Shown one piece after another: positions 1 through 6,470 of a DNA stretch of 14,511 nt. Within the stretch, counting starts at the first letter, position 1. The number at the start of each line of letters is the position of its first letter. Made by a program: the position numbers and the translations under genes. The notes below the pieces were generated by a model. The model made no database searches and was not told where the DNA came from. It saw only the letters and a list, made by a program, of their open reading frames with translations. This stretch comes from Caryophanales bacterium UBA2253 (GTDB lineage: Bacteria; Bacillota_I; Bacilli_A; ML615J-28; CAG-698), in the NCBI GenBank assembly GCA_002347755.1, contig DDXT01000040.1:1-14511 (forward strand), given 5' to 3'.

Positions 1-29
1 ACCCCCAGTTATTTAACAGAGCCGGTTTT

Positions 30-1097
30 TCAATACTGTTTTACGGTTTCTTCGGCCTTCAAGGCCCGTAAAGCTCCGTTGGCCAAAGCCGCCATCTCGT
101 CTTCTCCCGGGTAAATGACCGGGGTCAGAACCTTATCAAGCATGGTTTTGATCATTCCCATCAGGGTGGTGTTGTAAGCCAATCCGCCGGTAATGATCAC
201 ATCATCAATGAAACCACCGGCCGCGAAATAAACCGCGCCGATCTGTTTGACGATTTGATAAGCCATGGCTTGGAAATAGAATCGGGCTTCTTCATCGCCG
301 CTGTCAATCCGTTTTTGAATCTCAATGCCGCTGCTCGTTCCCAAATACGAGACCAACCCGCCTTTGGAAACCAATAAGCGCTTGATTTCGTCCTGGGTGT
401 ATTTTCCCGAGAAACATAATTCGGCGAGACTAAACGCCGGAAGGGTGCCGCTTCTTTCGGGAGAAAAAGGGCCTTCTCCCCCAAGCGCGTTGTTGACATC
501 GACGACCTTCCCTTGTTTATGCCAACCAACGGAAATGCCGCCGCCCAAATGGACTACAATGAGGTTCAAATCTTCATAACGTTTCCCGCGGTCTTTGGCG
601 TACTTCCGGGCTACGGCTTTTTGATTCAAAGCATGGAAAATACTGATGCGTTCAATGCCTTTCAGGCCGCTGACGCGGGCCAAAGCCGACAGTTCGTCGA
701 CTACCACGGGGTCAACGATGTAAGCGTCCTTCCCAACGGTTTTCGCGAGTTCATAAGCGAGGATCGCTCCCAGATTGGAAGCATGATTTCCGTATTTGGC
801 ACTGACTAAGTCGGCGACCATTTTTTCATTGACCAGAAAAGTCCCGCTTTCGACCGGACGAATCACTCCGCCCCGGCCAACAAAAACATCAATGTCTTCC
901 AGACGGATGTTTTGCTCTTTCAGAAAATCCAATACCAGGGCTTTTCGGAAGTCCTTCTGCTCATGAATGGTTTTGTACTTTCCCATGACCTCAATGTCAT
1001 GACGCAGGGTCTTCTCAATTTTCTGATCGTGGTCAACAAACAGTCCCAGTTTCGTCGAAGTTGATCCAGGATTAATGACTAAGATTTGATAAGCCAT
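30..1097 (-). CDS. buk: Butyrate kinase (branched-chain fatty acid kinase)
   Basis: Converts an acyl phosphate (butyryl-, isobutyryl- or isovaleryl-phosphate) plus ADP to the free acid plus ATP, the substrate-level phosphorylation step of this operon; cytoplasmic. The 355-residue length is normal for butyrate kinases of the acetate kinase/ASKHA fold. The N-terminal phosphate-binding motif INPGSTSTK is at residues 8-16, the adenosine-side motif VVHLGGGISVG at 181-191, PERSGTLP at 213-220, IITGGLAY at 301-308, and the C-terminal GEDEMAALANGA at 331-342. The ATG at 1097 starts the canonical N-terminus; it lies inside the 3' end of the phosphotransbutyrylase gene, giving a 26-base overlap, with a TAGGAG 12 bases upstream, so translational coupling is likely. 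The stop is TGA. It is the last gene of the operon; its transcription end lies at or beyond the window edge. Given the leucine dehydrogenase and VOR genes upstream, branched acyl phosphates are the probable substrates (inference). Confidence 0.96.
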   Translation of the reverse strand: MAYQILVINPGSTSTKLGLFVDHDQKIEKTLRHDIEVMGKYKTIHEQKDFRKALVLDFLKEQNIRLEDIDVFVGRGGVIRPVESGTFLVNEKMVADLVSAKYGNHASNLGAILAYELAKTVGKDAYIVDPVVVDELSALARVSGLKGIERISIFHALNQKAVARKYAKDRGKRYEDLNLIVVHLGGGISVGWHKQGKVVDVNNALGGEGPFSPERSGTLPAFSLAELCFSGKYTQDEIKRLLVSKGGLVSYLGTSSGIEIQKRIDSGDEEARFYFQAMAYQIVKQIGAVYFAAGGFIDDVIITGGLAYNTTLMGMIKTMLDKVLTPVIYPGEDEMAALANGALRALKAEETVKQY

Positions 1098-1989
1098 ATT
1101 GATATACCGCTCCTAACGCAATCGAGTAAAGTTTGGATTGGCTGGAATCAGCCCGGCTGGTCAAAACAATGGCATTGGTGGCCCCGATGACAATGCCGGC
1201 CGATTCAGCTTTGCCAAGAAAGACTGATGTTTTGTAAAAAACATTTCCGGCGTCGATCCCCGGAAAAACCAGAATGTCGGCTTGTCCGGCCACTTCGCTA
1301 TGGATGTTTTTATGCTGTACCGATTCCATCGAAACCAGATTGTCAATGGCAAATGGTCCATCCACGACACAATCTTGGATGAAACCCCGTTGAAATAAAT
1401 TCACTACTTCGGCGGCATCCACCGTCGATGGCATTTTCGGATTGACCTTTTCGACCGCTGCCACCAGTCCGACTTTCGGTTTCACATAACCCAAGGTTTT
1501 GGTCAGTTTTACCGCGTTCTGGATGATGCTGACTTTATCTTCCACGGTTGGGGAAATGTTCATGGCTCCGTCGGTGACGAAAAGGATCCGATTGAAATCC
1601 GGATAAGAAATCAAACCCACGTGGGAAAGCAATTTCAATTCGCGGATTCCCAATTCTTTGTTCACGACCGCTTTCAGTAAAACTTTCGTGTCCAACAACC
1701 CTTTCATCAGAATGTCGCCCTGACGAGCCCGGATCAGTTCCATGGCTTTAAAGGACGCTTCTTCATCGGATGCGCAATCGATGATCTCAAATTTGTCCAA
1801 ATCGTAACCGTTTTTTTCGATGATGGAAACGATCATCGGTTTGGGACCGAGCAAAATCGGATGGATGATGCCCATTTTCATGGCTTCGTTGACAGCGTCG
1901 ATGACAAATTCGTCATTGGCCGCCACAACCACTAGTTTTTGCTTGGGAAGGTTCTTGGCTTTGGTAATGATTTCTGATAGTTTTTTCAA
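1072..1989 (-). CDS. ptb: Phosphate butyryltransferase (phosphotransbutyrylase)
   Basis: Exchanges CoA for phosphate on butyryl-CoA or branched acyl-CoA, giving the acyl phosphate used by butyrate kinase. The 305 residues match the phosphate acetyl/butyryltransferase family: an N-terminal Rossmann-like half with VVVAANDEFVIDAV at 20-33, the mid-protein LMKGLLDTK at 94-102, FVTDGAMNISPT at 137-148, VDGPFAID at 209-216, and the C-terminal IVLTSRADS near 274-282. The start is TTG at 1989, two bases after the stop of the upstream gamma-subunit gene and behind a modest AGGT sequence; the next in-frame Met is about residue 37, which would remove a conserved strand, so TTG is preferred. The 3' end overlaps buk by 26 bases. 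Ptb-Buk adjacency is the classical arrangement in clostridia and bacilli. Upstream genes make branched-chain acyl-CoA, so isobutyryl-, isovaleryl- and 2-methylbutyryl-CoA are the probable in vivo substrates (inference). Confidence 0.95.
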   Translation of the reverse strand: MKKLSEIITKAKNLPKQKLVVVAANDEFVIDAVNEAMKMGIIHPILLGPKPMIVSIIEKNGYDLDKFEIIDCASDEEASFKAMELIRARQGDILMKGLLDTKVLLKAVVNKELGIRELKLLSHVGLISYPDFNRILFVTDGAMNISPTVEDKVSIIQNAVKLTKTLGYVKPKVGLVAAVEKVNPKMPSTVDAAEVVNLFQRGFIQDCVVDGPFAIDNLVSMESVQHKNIHSEVAGQADILVFPGIDAGNVFYKTSVFLGKAESAGIVIGATNAIVLTSRADSSQSKLYSIALGAVYQYGLSNLSH

Positions 1990-1991
1990 GG

Positions 1992-2546
1992 TTATTTACC
2001 TAATTTAGAGACAAATTCTTGGCCAAGCCGGATCGCTTTTAAGTTGATCTCCAAGTACTGCTGTTTATTTGCTCCCAAAATGTGTTTTAAGACTTCTTCA
2101 ATGATCTCTTTGGAGAAATCATCGTTCAATTGTAAATAAGCGCCCAAAATGATCATGTTGGCGACTTTGGTGTTACCGAGTTCTGCGGCCATGTCGTTGG
2201 CGGGAACAGGATAAACTCTGACTTTGTCCTTTTTTACTTCGCCGTCAATCAGCGAGGAATTATATATGATTTCCCCTCCTTCAACGACCTTATCGACGTA
2301 TTTGGCCAAAGACGGTTTGTTTAAAACAATGAGTGAATCGGCTTTCGAAAAAACCGGCGAATTGATCAGGGATGGGGAGATGGTGACGGAACAATTGGCG
2401 GTTCCGCCCCGAGTTTCCGGTCCGTAAGACGGATACCAAAGGCTGTTTAATTCCGCTTCGGTTCCCGCGTAAGCCAGAACTTGGCCGATCATCATGACAC
2501 CTTGCCCGCCGAATCCGGCGATCGTTATCCTTTTGGTTTTATTCAT
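1992..2546 (-). CDS. vorC: 2-oxoacid:ferredoxin oxidoreductase, gamma subunit (VorC-type)
   Basis: Gamma subunit of a 2-oxoisovalerate-type ferredoxin oxidoreductase; in this superfamily the gamma domain contributes to CoA binding and subunit assembly. The protein is 184 residues from the chosen start. The family signature GFGGQGVMM is at 11-19 and YGPETRGGTANC at 41-52, both typical of POR/KOR/VOR gamma domains. The ATG at 2546 is chosen over an in-frame start 60 bases upstream: it has GGTGA correctly spaced ahead of it, gives the family N-terminus (MNKTKRITIAGFGG), and overlaps the stop of the preceding TPP-binding subunit gene by only 8 bases, whereas the longer reading would run deep into that gene. 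The ptb gene begins two bases after its stop. Substrate preference cannot be read from sequence; the branched-chain context is the basis for VOR rather than POR or KOR. Confidence 0.92.
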   Translation of the reverse strand: MNKTKRITIAGFGGQGVMMIGQVLAYAGTEAELNSLWYPSYGPETRGGTANCSVTISPSLINSPVFSKADSLIVLNKPSLAKYVDKVVEGGEIIYNSSLIDGEVKKDKVRVYPVPANDMAAELGNTKVANMIILGAYLQLNDDFSKEIIEEVLKHILGANKQQYLEINLKAIRLGQEFVSKLGK

Positions 2547-3291
2547 GCTGTTCACCGGTGTCTTTGAAAATCCCAAGCGGATAATATTTGGACAAGCTTT
2601 CGTCAACCCATTTCATGGCCTCCATTGGCGTCATTCCCCAGTTCACCGGGCAAGTTGACAAGAATTCGATCATGGTGAAACCTTTTTTGTCAAGTTGATA
2701 TTGGAAAGCCTTGCGAATGGACTCTTTGGCTTTCTTGACGGCTTTCGGACTGGTTAGGGAGCATCGTTCAATGTAAGCGGCCTTGGTGATGGTCGCAAAC
2801 ATTTCCGATATTTTGATTGGCATGCCATGGTCGGTTTCGTTTCGGCCAAACGGCGAAGTGGTGGTCTTCTGTCCGATCAAAGTGGTTGGGGCCATTTGAC
2901 CTCCGGTCATCCCATAGATGGCATTGTTCACGAAGATTACGGTGATGTTCTCGCCCCGGTTGGCCGCATGAATGGTTTCCGCGATCCCGATCGAAGCCAG
3001 ATCGCCGTCGCCTTGGTAGGTGAAGACAAAATTATCCGGATGAGTCCGCTTGATGCCGGTTGCTACCGCGCAAGCCCGTCCGTGAGCGGCTTGAATCATG
3101 TCACAATTGAAGAAATAATAGGACATTACCGAACAGCCGACACTGGCGACGCCGATGGCCTTTTCCAAAAGGCCCATTTCTTCCATTACTTCCGCTACCA
3201 ATTTATGAATTATGCCATGAGTGCATCCCGGGCAATAAGTCAAAGCCGTGTCCGTCAGCCCTTTGGTTTTTTGATAGACGATATCAGTCAT
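2539..3291 (-). CDS. vorA: 2-oxoacid:ferredoxin oxidoreductase, TPP-binding beta subunit (VorA-type)
   Basis: Thiamine-pyrophosphate-binding subunit that decarboxylates the branched 2-oxoacid and passes electrons to Fe-S clusters. The 250-residue length fits separate beta subunits of POR/VOR/KOR enzymes. Visible features are CPGC at 20-23, AAHGRACAVATG at 68-79, the TPP/Mg motif GDGD at 94-97 followed by the paired asparagines at 122-123 (FVNNAIYGMTGGQ), and a TTTSPFGRN stretch after it. CPGC is consistent with a cluster ligand set, as in other beta subunits. The gene starts at an ATG with GAGGTG just upstream and overlaps the end of the alpha-subunit gene by 8 bases (stop TGA), and its own 3' end overlaps the gamma gene by 8 bases. 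This chain of short overlaps points to coupled translation of a stoichiometric complex. Confidence 0.94.
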   Translation of the reverse strand: MTDIVYQKTKGLTDTALTYCPGCTHGIIHKLVAEVMEEMGLLEKAIGVASVGCSVMSYYFFNCDMIQAAHGRACAVATGIKRTHPDNFVFTYQGDGDLASIGIAETIHAANRGENITVIFVNNAIYGMTGGQMAPTTLIGQKTTTSPFGRNETDHGMPIKISEMFATITKAAYIERCSLTSPKAVKKAKESIRKAFQYQLDKKGFTMIEFLSTCPVNWGMTPMEAMKWVDESLSKYYPLGIFKDTGEQHE

Positions 3292-4354
3292 GGGACACCT
3301 CTTTTTTAAAGTTTTTTACGGCCAAAACGATTTCTTCCGGTTCCGGAAGCATTCCTCCGGTTCTTCCAAAGAAGCGAACTTTATATTTTCCGTTATTGGC
3401 GATTTTGACGTCTTCGATCATTTGACCCATGCTCAGTTCACAGCACAAAAGGCCTTTGCATGAGGATGGAATCTTATGGAAGGCTTTTTCCGGGTACGGC
3501 CAGATGGTTATCGGCCGCAGGATTCCCACGTTGATGTTTTCTTTAGCCAGCAATTCAATGGCCGAACGACAAATACGGGACATGGTTCCGTAAGCCACGA
3601 TCACAAATTCCGCTTTGTCCATGTTGATCAATTCGTATTTTTGTTCGTTTTGGATCATTTTCTGATATTTGGCATCCAGTTTATGATTATGCATTTCCAG
3701 TTCGCTCGGATCCAAATGCATGGAATTGACGACATGACGCCGGTTTCCAATCCCGCTGCCAACCACCGCCCAGTCTTTCGGGGCCAGGTCGCGTTTCATA
3801 ATTTCCCGATCCATGTCGATCGGTTCCATCATCTGACCGATCAAGCCGTCGACGGCGACCATGACCGGATTACGGTAATAATCCGCGGCTTCAAATGACC
3901 CTTTGACGACGTCAACGGTTTCTTGAAGATTCTCCGGCGCAAAGGCCAACACATGGTAGTCGCCATTTCCGCCGCCCCGGGTGATCTGATGATAATCGGA
4001 TTGTGAGGGTTGAATACCCCCAAGGCCCGGTCCCCCGCGCATGACATTGATGATGACGCACGGCAGTTCCGCTCCCGCCAAATAAGTAATTCCTTCTTGT
4101 TTGAGAGCGATCCCCGGCGATGACGAACTGGTCAGGGCTCTCTTTCCGGATCCAGCGGCCCCGTAAACCATGTTAATGGCCGCGACCTCCGATTCCGCTT
4201 GAAGGAAAACCCGTCCTTCTTGTTTCATGTATCTGGACAAATATTCGGAAATTTCATTTTGGGGAGTGATCGGATATCCGAAGTACGCATCACAACCGCC
4301 TTTGATGGCGGCGAGGGCAATCGCTTCGTTACCTTTCATCAATACTTTTTTCAT
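3284..4354 (-). CDS. vorB: 2-oxoacid:ferredoxin oxidoreductase, alpha subunit (VorB-type)
   Basis: Alpha subunit (pyrimidine-binding and transketolase C-terminal-like domains) of 2-oxoisovalerate ferredoxin oxidoreductase; 356 residues, the usual size. Signature stretches include GNEAIALAAIKGGCDAYFGYP at the N-terminus, YPITPQNE at 27-34, the cofactor-activating QAESEVAAI at 52-60, TSSSSPGIALKQEG at 75-88 and RGGPGLGGIQPSQSDY at 106-121; the C-terminal third carries GILRPITIWPYPE and ELSMGQMIEDVK. Together these are closest in feel to proteins annotated 3-methyl-2-oxobutanoate dehydrogenase subunit VorB, although KorA-type enzymes look similar. It starts at an ATG 4 bases after the ferredoxin stop, behind a GGGGTGA that overlaps that stop. 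The reaction is 2-oxoacid + CoA + 2 oxidised ferredoxin giving acyl-CoA + CO2 + 2 reduced ferredoxin. Confidence 0.94.
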   Translation of the reverse strand: MKKVLMKGNEAIALAAIKGGCDAYFGYPITPQNEISEYLSRYMKQEGRVFLQAESEVAAINMVYGAAGSGKRALTSSSSPGIALKQEGITYLAGAELPCVIINVMRGGPGLGGIQPSQSDYHQITRGGGNGDYHVLAFAPENLQETVDVVKGSFEAADYYRNPVMVAVDGLIGQMMEPIDMDREIMKRDLAPKDWAVVGSGIGNRRHVVNSMHLDPSELEMHNHKLDAKYQKMIQNEQKYELINMDKAEFVIVAYGTMSRICRSAIELLAKENINVGILRPITIWPYPEKAFHKIPSSCKGLLCCELSMGQMIEDVKIANNGKYKVRFFGRTGGMLPEPEEIVLAVKNFKKEVSHD

Positions 4355-4358
4355 AACT

Positions 4359-4580
4359 TCACCCCTTCAGCTTTTCAACGGTAATTACCGAATCCGGGCA
4401 CATGATGGCGCAAAATGCGCAGCCGATGCATTTTTCCGGATCGGTCACCATTATCACATTGTAGCCTTTTTCGTTAATGTGGGTTTTATCCAGAGCCAAA
4501 ATTTTGGTTGGACAGTACCCGACGCAAAGCAGGCATCCTTTGCATTTTTCATAATCAAAAGTGATTTTTCCCTTGGCCAT
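4359..4580 (-). CDS. vorD: 2[4Fe-4S] ferredoxin-type delta subunit (VorD-type)
   Basis: Small 73-residue iron-sulphur subunit with two complete CX2CX2CX3CP motifs: Cys 13, 16, 19, 23 and Cys 51, 54, 57, 61. It would ligate two [4Fe-4S] clusters and carry electrons from the TPP subunit to free ferredoxin. Size, motif spacing and the gene order delta-alpha-beta-gamma match the stand-alone delta subunits of four-subunit VOR/POR/KOR enzymes. The ribosome binding site (TAGGAGGTAACA before the ATG) is the strongest in the operon and contains the TAG stop of the preceding ATPase gene. The stop is TGA, four bases before vorB. Confidence 0.94.
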   Translation of the reverse strand: MAKGKITFDYEKCKGCLLCVGYCPTKILALDKTHINEKGYNVIMVTDPEKCIGCAFCAIMCPDSVITVEKLKG

Positions 4581-4589
4581 TGTTACCTC

Positions 4590-5240
4590 CTAGAGCCATT
4601 CTTTTCGAAGATATAATTTCAATAAAATCAATTCGCCGTCCAGTTTCTTCCCGGAATTTTCAAGTTTATCGTAAATTCCGGTATAAACAATCGGTAAATT
4701 TTGGCTTTTCGCAACTTCCCGGATGATCGATTGCCCCTTTAGAACATCAGCGATCGTCGTCTCTCGAATGAAGTTGCTGTTGTTGATCAGCCCCGTTATT
4801 TTTAAACCGCTGGAATTTTCGATCTGTTTGATCATGGCAACGATCTTTTCCGCGTTTTCGGTCTCGTCGCGAAAAACGTTGATGCAGAGCAACAGGTCGG
4901 TTTCTTCGATCTGGATGTAATCGAAAAATTGCCGCATCAGTCTGGCGCCAACCCCGTCTCCTCCCAAGTCCAAGATCGCGGACAGGGAAGGGTCATGAAA
5001 AGGCTGAAAGACCTGACTGGAAATAAACGGAAGATCGCTCCCCAAAGCTTTTTCCAGAGGTGATGAGATCATCTTAACATTATTTTCGTTCAAGAGAGTT
5101 TCGAGCTCCCTCGAACGAAAGTACGGATTGACGATATCCAGATCGATCAGCATTGACACTTTTTTTTGAATGGCCAGGTTTACGGAAAACTCGGATTTCC
5201 CGCTGCCGTAGTGTCCCGCGACGAACGTGATTCGTTTCAT
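4590..5240 (-). CDS. P-loop ATPase of unknown function in the VOR operon
   Basis: A 216-residue soluble P-loop protein whose role I do not recognise. The Walker A motif GHYGSGKS spans residues 9-16 directly after a short beta strand. LIDLDIVNPYFRSRE at 31-45 resembles the switch-I region of MinD/ParA-like (SIMIBI) NTPases, and AILDLGGDGVGAR at 88-100 looks like the Walker B/switch II segment; GLINNSNF at 150-157 sits where the base-recognition Asn of that class occurs. No membrane segment, cysteine cluster or DNA-binding domain is visible. The gene lies 18 bases before the end of the dehydrogenase gene's stop and its TAG stop forms part of the ferredoxin ribosome binding site, so it is transcribed and probably translated together with the VOR subunits. 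Possible roles, all inferential: cofactor or Fe-S delivery to the oxidoreductase, or a nucleotide-driven assembly factor. Confidence 0.88.
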   Translation of the reverse strand: MKRITFVAGHYGSGKSEFSVNLAIQKKVSMLIDLDIVNPYFRSRELETLLNENNVKMISSPLEKALGSDLPFISSQVFQPFHDPSLSAILDLGGDGVGARLMRQFFDYIQIEETDLLLCINVFRDETENAEKIVAMIKQIENSSGLKITGLINNSNFIRETTIADVLKGQSIIREVAKSQNLPIVYTGIYDKLENSGKKLDGELILLKLYLRKEWL

Positions 5241-5258
5241 ATCATCCTCATTGGTTTT

Positions 5259-6329
5259 TTATCGCGGTATAAAGTTGCTTTGAACGGAGCGCATGATATT
5301 GATGCGTTTCTCAGCGTAAATGGTGGCAGCTTTTTGGGTCGAAACGTTTTCTTTATCGGCGATCGTGAATATTTCAAGCAAACGGTCATAAATCTTTTCC
5401 ACTTGTTTGATCACGTTTTCCCGATTATATCCGATTAATTCGTTGTAAACATTGATGACGCCGCCGGCATTAATGACGAAGTCCGGAGCATAAAGGATGC
5501 CCGCGTCTTTGATCATCCGACCGTGTTTATCTTCATCGGCCAAAGCGTTGTTCGCGGTTCCCGCGACAACTTTGGCTTTGATCTGAGGAATCGAATTGTC
5601 ATTCAGAATGGCTCCCAGGGCGCAAGGGCTGAAAACATCGACGTTCAATCCGAAAACGGCTTCCGGTTTTACAAATTCCACTTCCGGGTGCTCGCGATGC
5701 ATTCTTTCGATGTGACGCGGGTTGATCTCGGAAAAATAAATCTTTTTGGCTTTGGCTTCTAACAAATAATTGATCAGATAATATCCGGTTTGACCGGCGC
5801 CCATGACGGCGAAACTGTATTTGGAAATGTCATCGCTCCCATATTGATATTTGACAGCCGCGCGGATTCCGTGGAAAGCACCCAAAGCGGTGATCGGAGA
5901 AGGATTTCCCGATTGCCCTTCCAGGCCGACGACGTAGTCAGTTTCCATGCCGATGTATTCCATGTCTTTGGTGTTGGTGTTGACGTCTTCGGCGGTAATG
6001 TAACGGCCGTTCAGACTTTGAACATAGCGTCCCAAAGCTCTAAAGTAAGCTTCACTCTTGCAAGTGTCGGCGTCTCCGATCAAAACGGTCTTGCCTCCAC
6101 CTAAATTAAGACCAGCTGCGGCGTTCTTATATGTCATACCTCTGGCTAAACGAAGAGCGTCTAAAGTGGCCTCTTCTTCGTTCTGGTAGTTCCATATGCG
6201 GGTTCCGCCTAATGCTGGTCCTAGAGTTGTGTCGTGAATGCAGGTAATCCCTTTGAGCCCCGAGCTCTTGTCATAAAAATAAATCAGTTGTTCGTAACCA
6301 TAGCGTTGCATGTAATCGAATTTGTCCAT
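5259..6329 (-). CDS. bcd: Leucine/branched-chain amino acid dehydrogenase (Glu/Leu/Phe/Val family)
   Basis: NAD-dependent oxidative deamination of leucine, valine or isoleucine to the 2-oxoacid, ammonium and NADH; first step of the operon. The 356 residues match leucine dehydrogenases. The substrate-binding region GPALGGTRIW is at 37-46, the two lysines expected at 68 and 80 are present (TYKNAAAGLNLGGGKT, 66-81), the catalytic Asp lies in ITAEDVNT at 111-118, and the dinucleotide fold glycine motif GAGQTG is at 177-182, where many relatives carry GxGNVA. NAGGVINVYNE near the C-terminus is also typical. The ATG at 6329 has AGAAGGAG well placed. It is the promoter-proximal gene of the branched-chain operon, and its leader carries a cre-like element and a palindrome. 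Family members can prefer Leu, Val or Phe; the VOR-Ptb-Buk genes downstream support branched-chain substrates. Confidence 0.94.
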   Translation of the reverse strand: MDKFDYMQRYGYEQLIYFYDKSSGLKGITCIHDTTLGPALGGTRIWNYQNEEEATLDALRLARGMTYKNAAAGLNLGGGKTVLIGDADTCKSEAYFRALGRYVQSLNGRYITAEDVNTNTKDMEYIGMETDYVVGLEGQSGNPSPITALGAFHGIRAAVKYQYGSDDISKYSFAVMGAGQTGYYLINYLLEAKAKKIYFSEINPRHIERMHREHPEVEFVKPEAVFGLNVDVFSPCALGAILNDNSIPQIKAKVVAGTANNALADEDKHGRMIKDAGILYAPDFVINAGGVINVYNELIGYNRENVIKQVEKIYDRLLEIFTIADKENVSTQKAATIYAEKRINIMRSVQSNFIPR

Positions 6330-6336
6330 GTTGTTC

Positions 6337-6342
6337 TCCTTC
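6337..6342 (-). promoter_or_regulatory. Ribosome binding site of the leucine dehydrogenase gene
   Basis: AGGAGA lies upstream of the ATG at 6329 within the A/G-rich leader, between the palindrome and the start codon. It confirms this start and places the palindrome about ten bases before the Shine-Dalgarno sequence. Confidence 0.7.
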
Positions 6343-6350
6343 TCTTTTTG

Positions 6351-6372
6351 GTTTTTAGTTCCAACTAAAAAC
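6351..6372. repeat. Perfect palindrome in the leader of the branched-chain operon (candidate operator)
   Basis: Two 10-base arms, GTTTTTAGTT (6351-6360) and AACTAAAAAC (6363-6372), are perfect inverse complements separated by two bases. The element lies between the predicted transcription start (about 6377) and the ribosome binding site, and its distal arm overlaps the cre-like element. There is no T-tract after it on the minus strand, so it does not look like a terminator. A dimeric repressor operator (for example MarR- or TetR-type) is the simplest reading; an RNA hairpin near the ribosome binding site is the alternative. Confidence 0.6.
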
Positions 6373-6379
6373 GCTTACA
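6366..6379 (-). promoter_or_regulatory. cre-like site at the start of the branched-chain operon
   Basis: Minus-strand TGTAAGCGTTTTTA matches the CcpA catabolite-responsive consensus TGWAANCGNTNWCA at all but one specified position (the C near the 3' end is T). It lies directly downstream of the -10 box, a position where CcpA-type repressors block transcription. The presence of CcpA in this organism cannot be checked here. Confidence 0.55.
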
Positions 6380-6383
6380 TAAT

Positions 6384-6412
6384 ATTATAACACTCCGAGA
6401 AACATAAATAAA
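6384..6412 (-). promoter_or_regulatory. Promoter of the branched-chain amino acid operon
   Basis: The minus strand shows an extended -10, TGTTATAAT, with the TATAAT hexamer at 6384-6389. A weak -35 TTTATT lies at 6407-6412 with a 17-base spacer. The extended -10 probably compensates for the poor -35. It sits between the rlmI terminator hairpins and the dehydrogenase gene, exactly where an operon promoter is needed, with about 48 bases of leader. Confidence 0.75.
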
Positions 6413-6419
6413 GATTAAA

Positions 6420-6443
6420 ATGCTTTTTGCTATGAAAAAGCAT
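6420..6443 (-). terminator. Second hairpin after rlmI (possible tandem terminator)
   Basis: ATGCTTTTT (6420-6428) and AAAAAGCAT (6435-6443) form a perfect 9-base stem with a 6-base loop. On the minus strand it is followed by TTTAATCTTTATTT, a moderate U-rich tract. It follows the stronger terminator directly, so a back-up terminator is likely. Because it also abuts the -35 of the next promoter, a protein-binding site cannot be excluded. Confidence 0.45.
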
Positions 6444-6465
6444 AAAAAAGGGGTGATCCCCTTTT
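6444..6465 (-). terminator. Rho-independent terminator of rlmI
   Basis: AAAAGGGG (6446-6453) and CCCCTTTT (6458-6465) form an 8-base stem with a 4-base TGAT loop; read on the minus strand the stem is followed by further T residues. It begins six bases after the rlmI stop and separates that gene from the downstream operon promoter. Confidence 0.85.
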
Positions 6466-6470
6466 GGTTT

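Noticed and set aside
1992..2606. Longer version of the gamma subunit starting at 2606
   Set aside because: The extra 20 residues lie inside the beta-subunit gene and precede the canonical MNKTKRITIAGFGG start at 2546, which has its own GGTGA.
30..4361. Possible UGA=Trp (Mycoplasma-type) code
   Set aside because: vorB, vorD and buk end at TGA at the expected family length, and reading vorB's TGA as Trp would extend it far into vorA. Tryptophans are encoded by TGG.
6330..6412. T-box or amino acid riboswitch in the leader of the leucine dehydrogenase operon
   Set aside because: The predicted leader is only about 48 bases, too short for a T-box, and has no T-box sequence or terminator-antiterminator pair.
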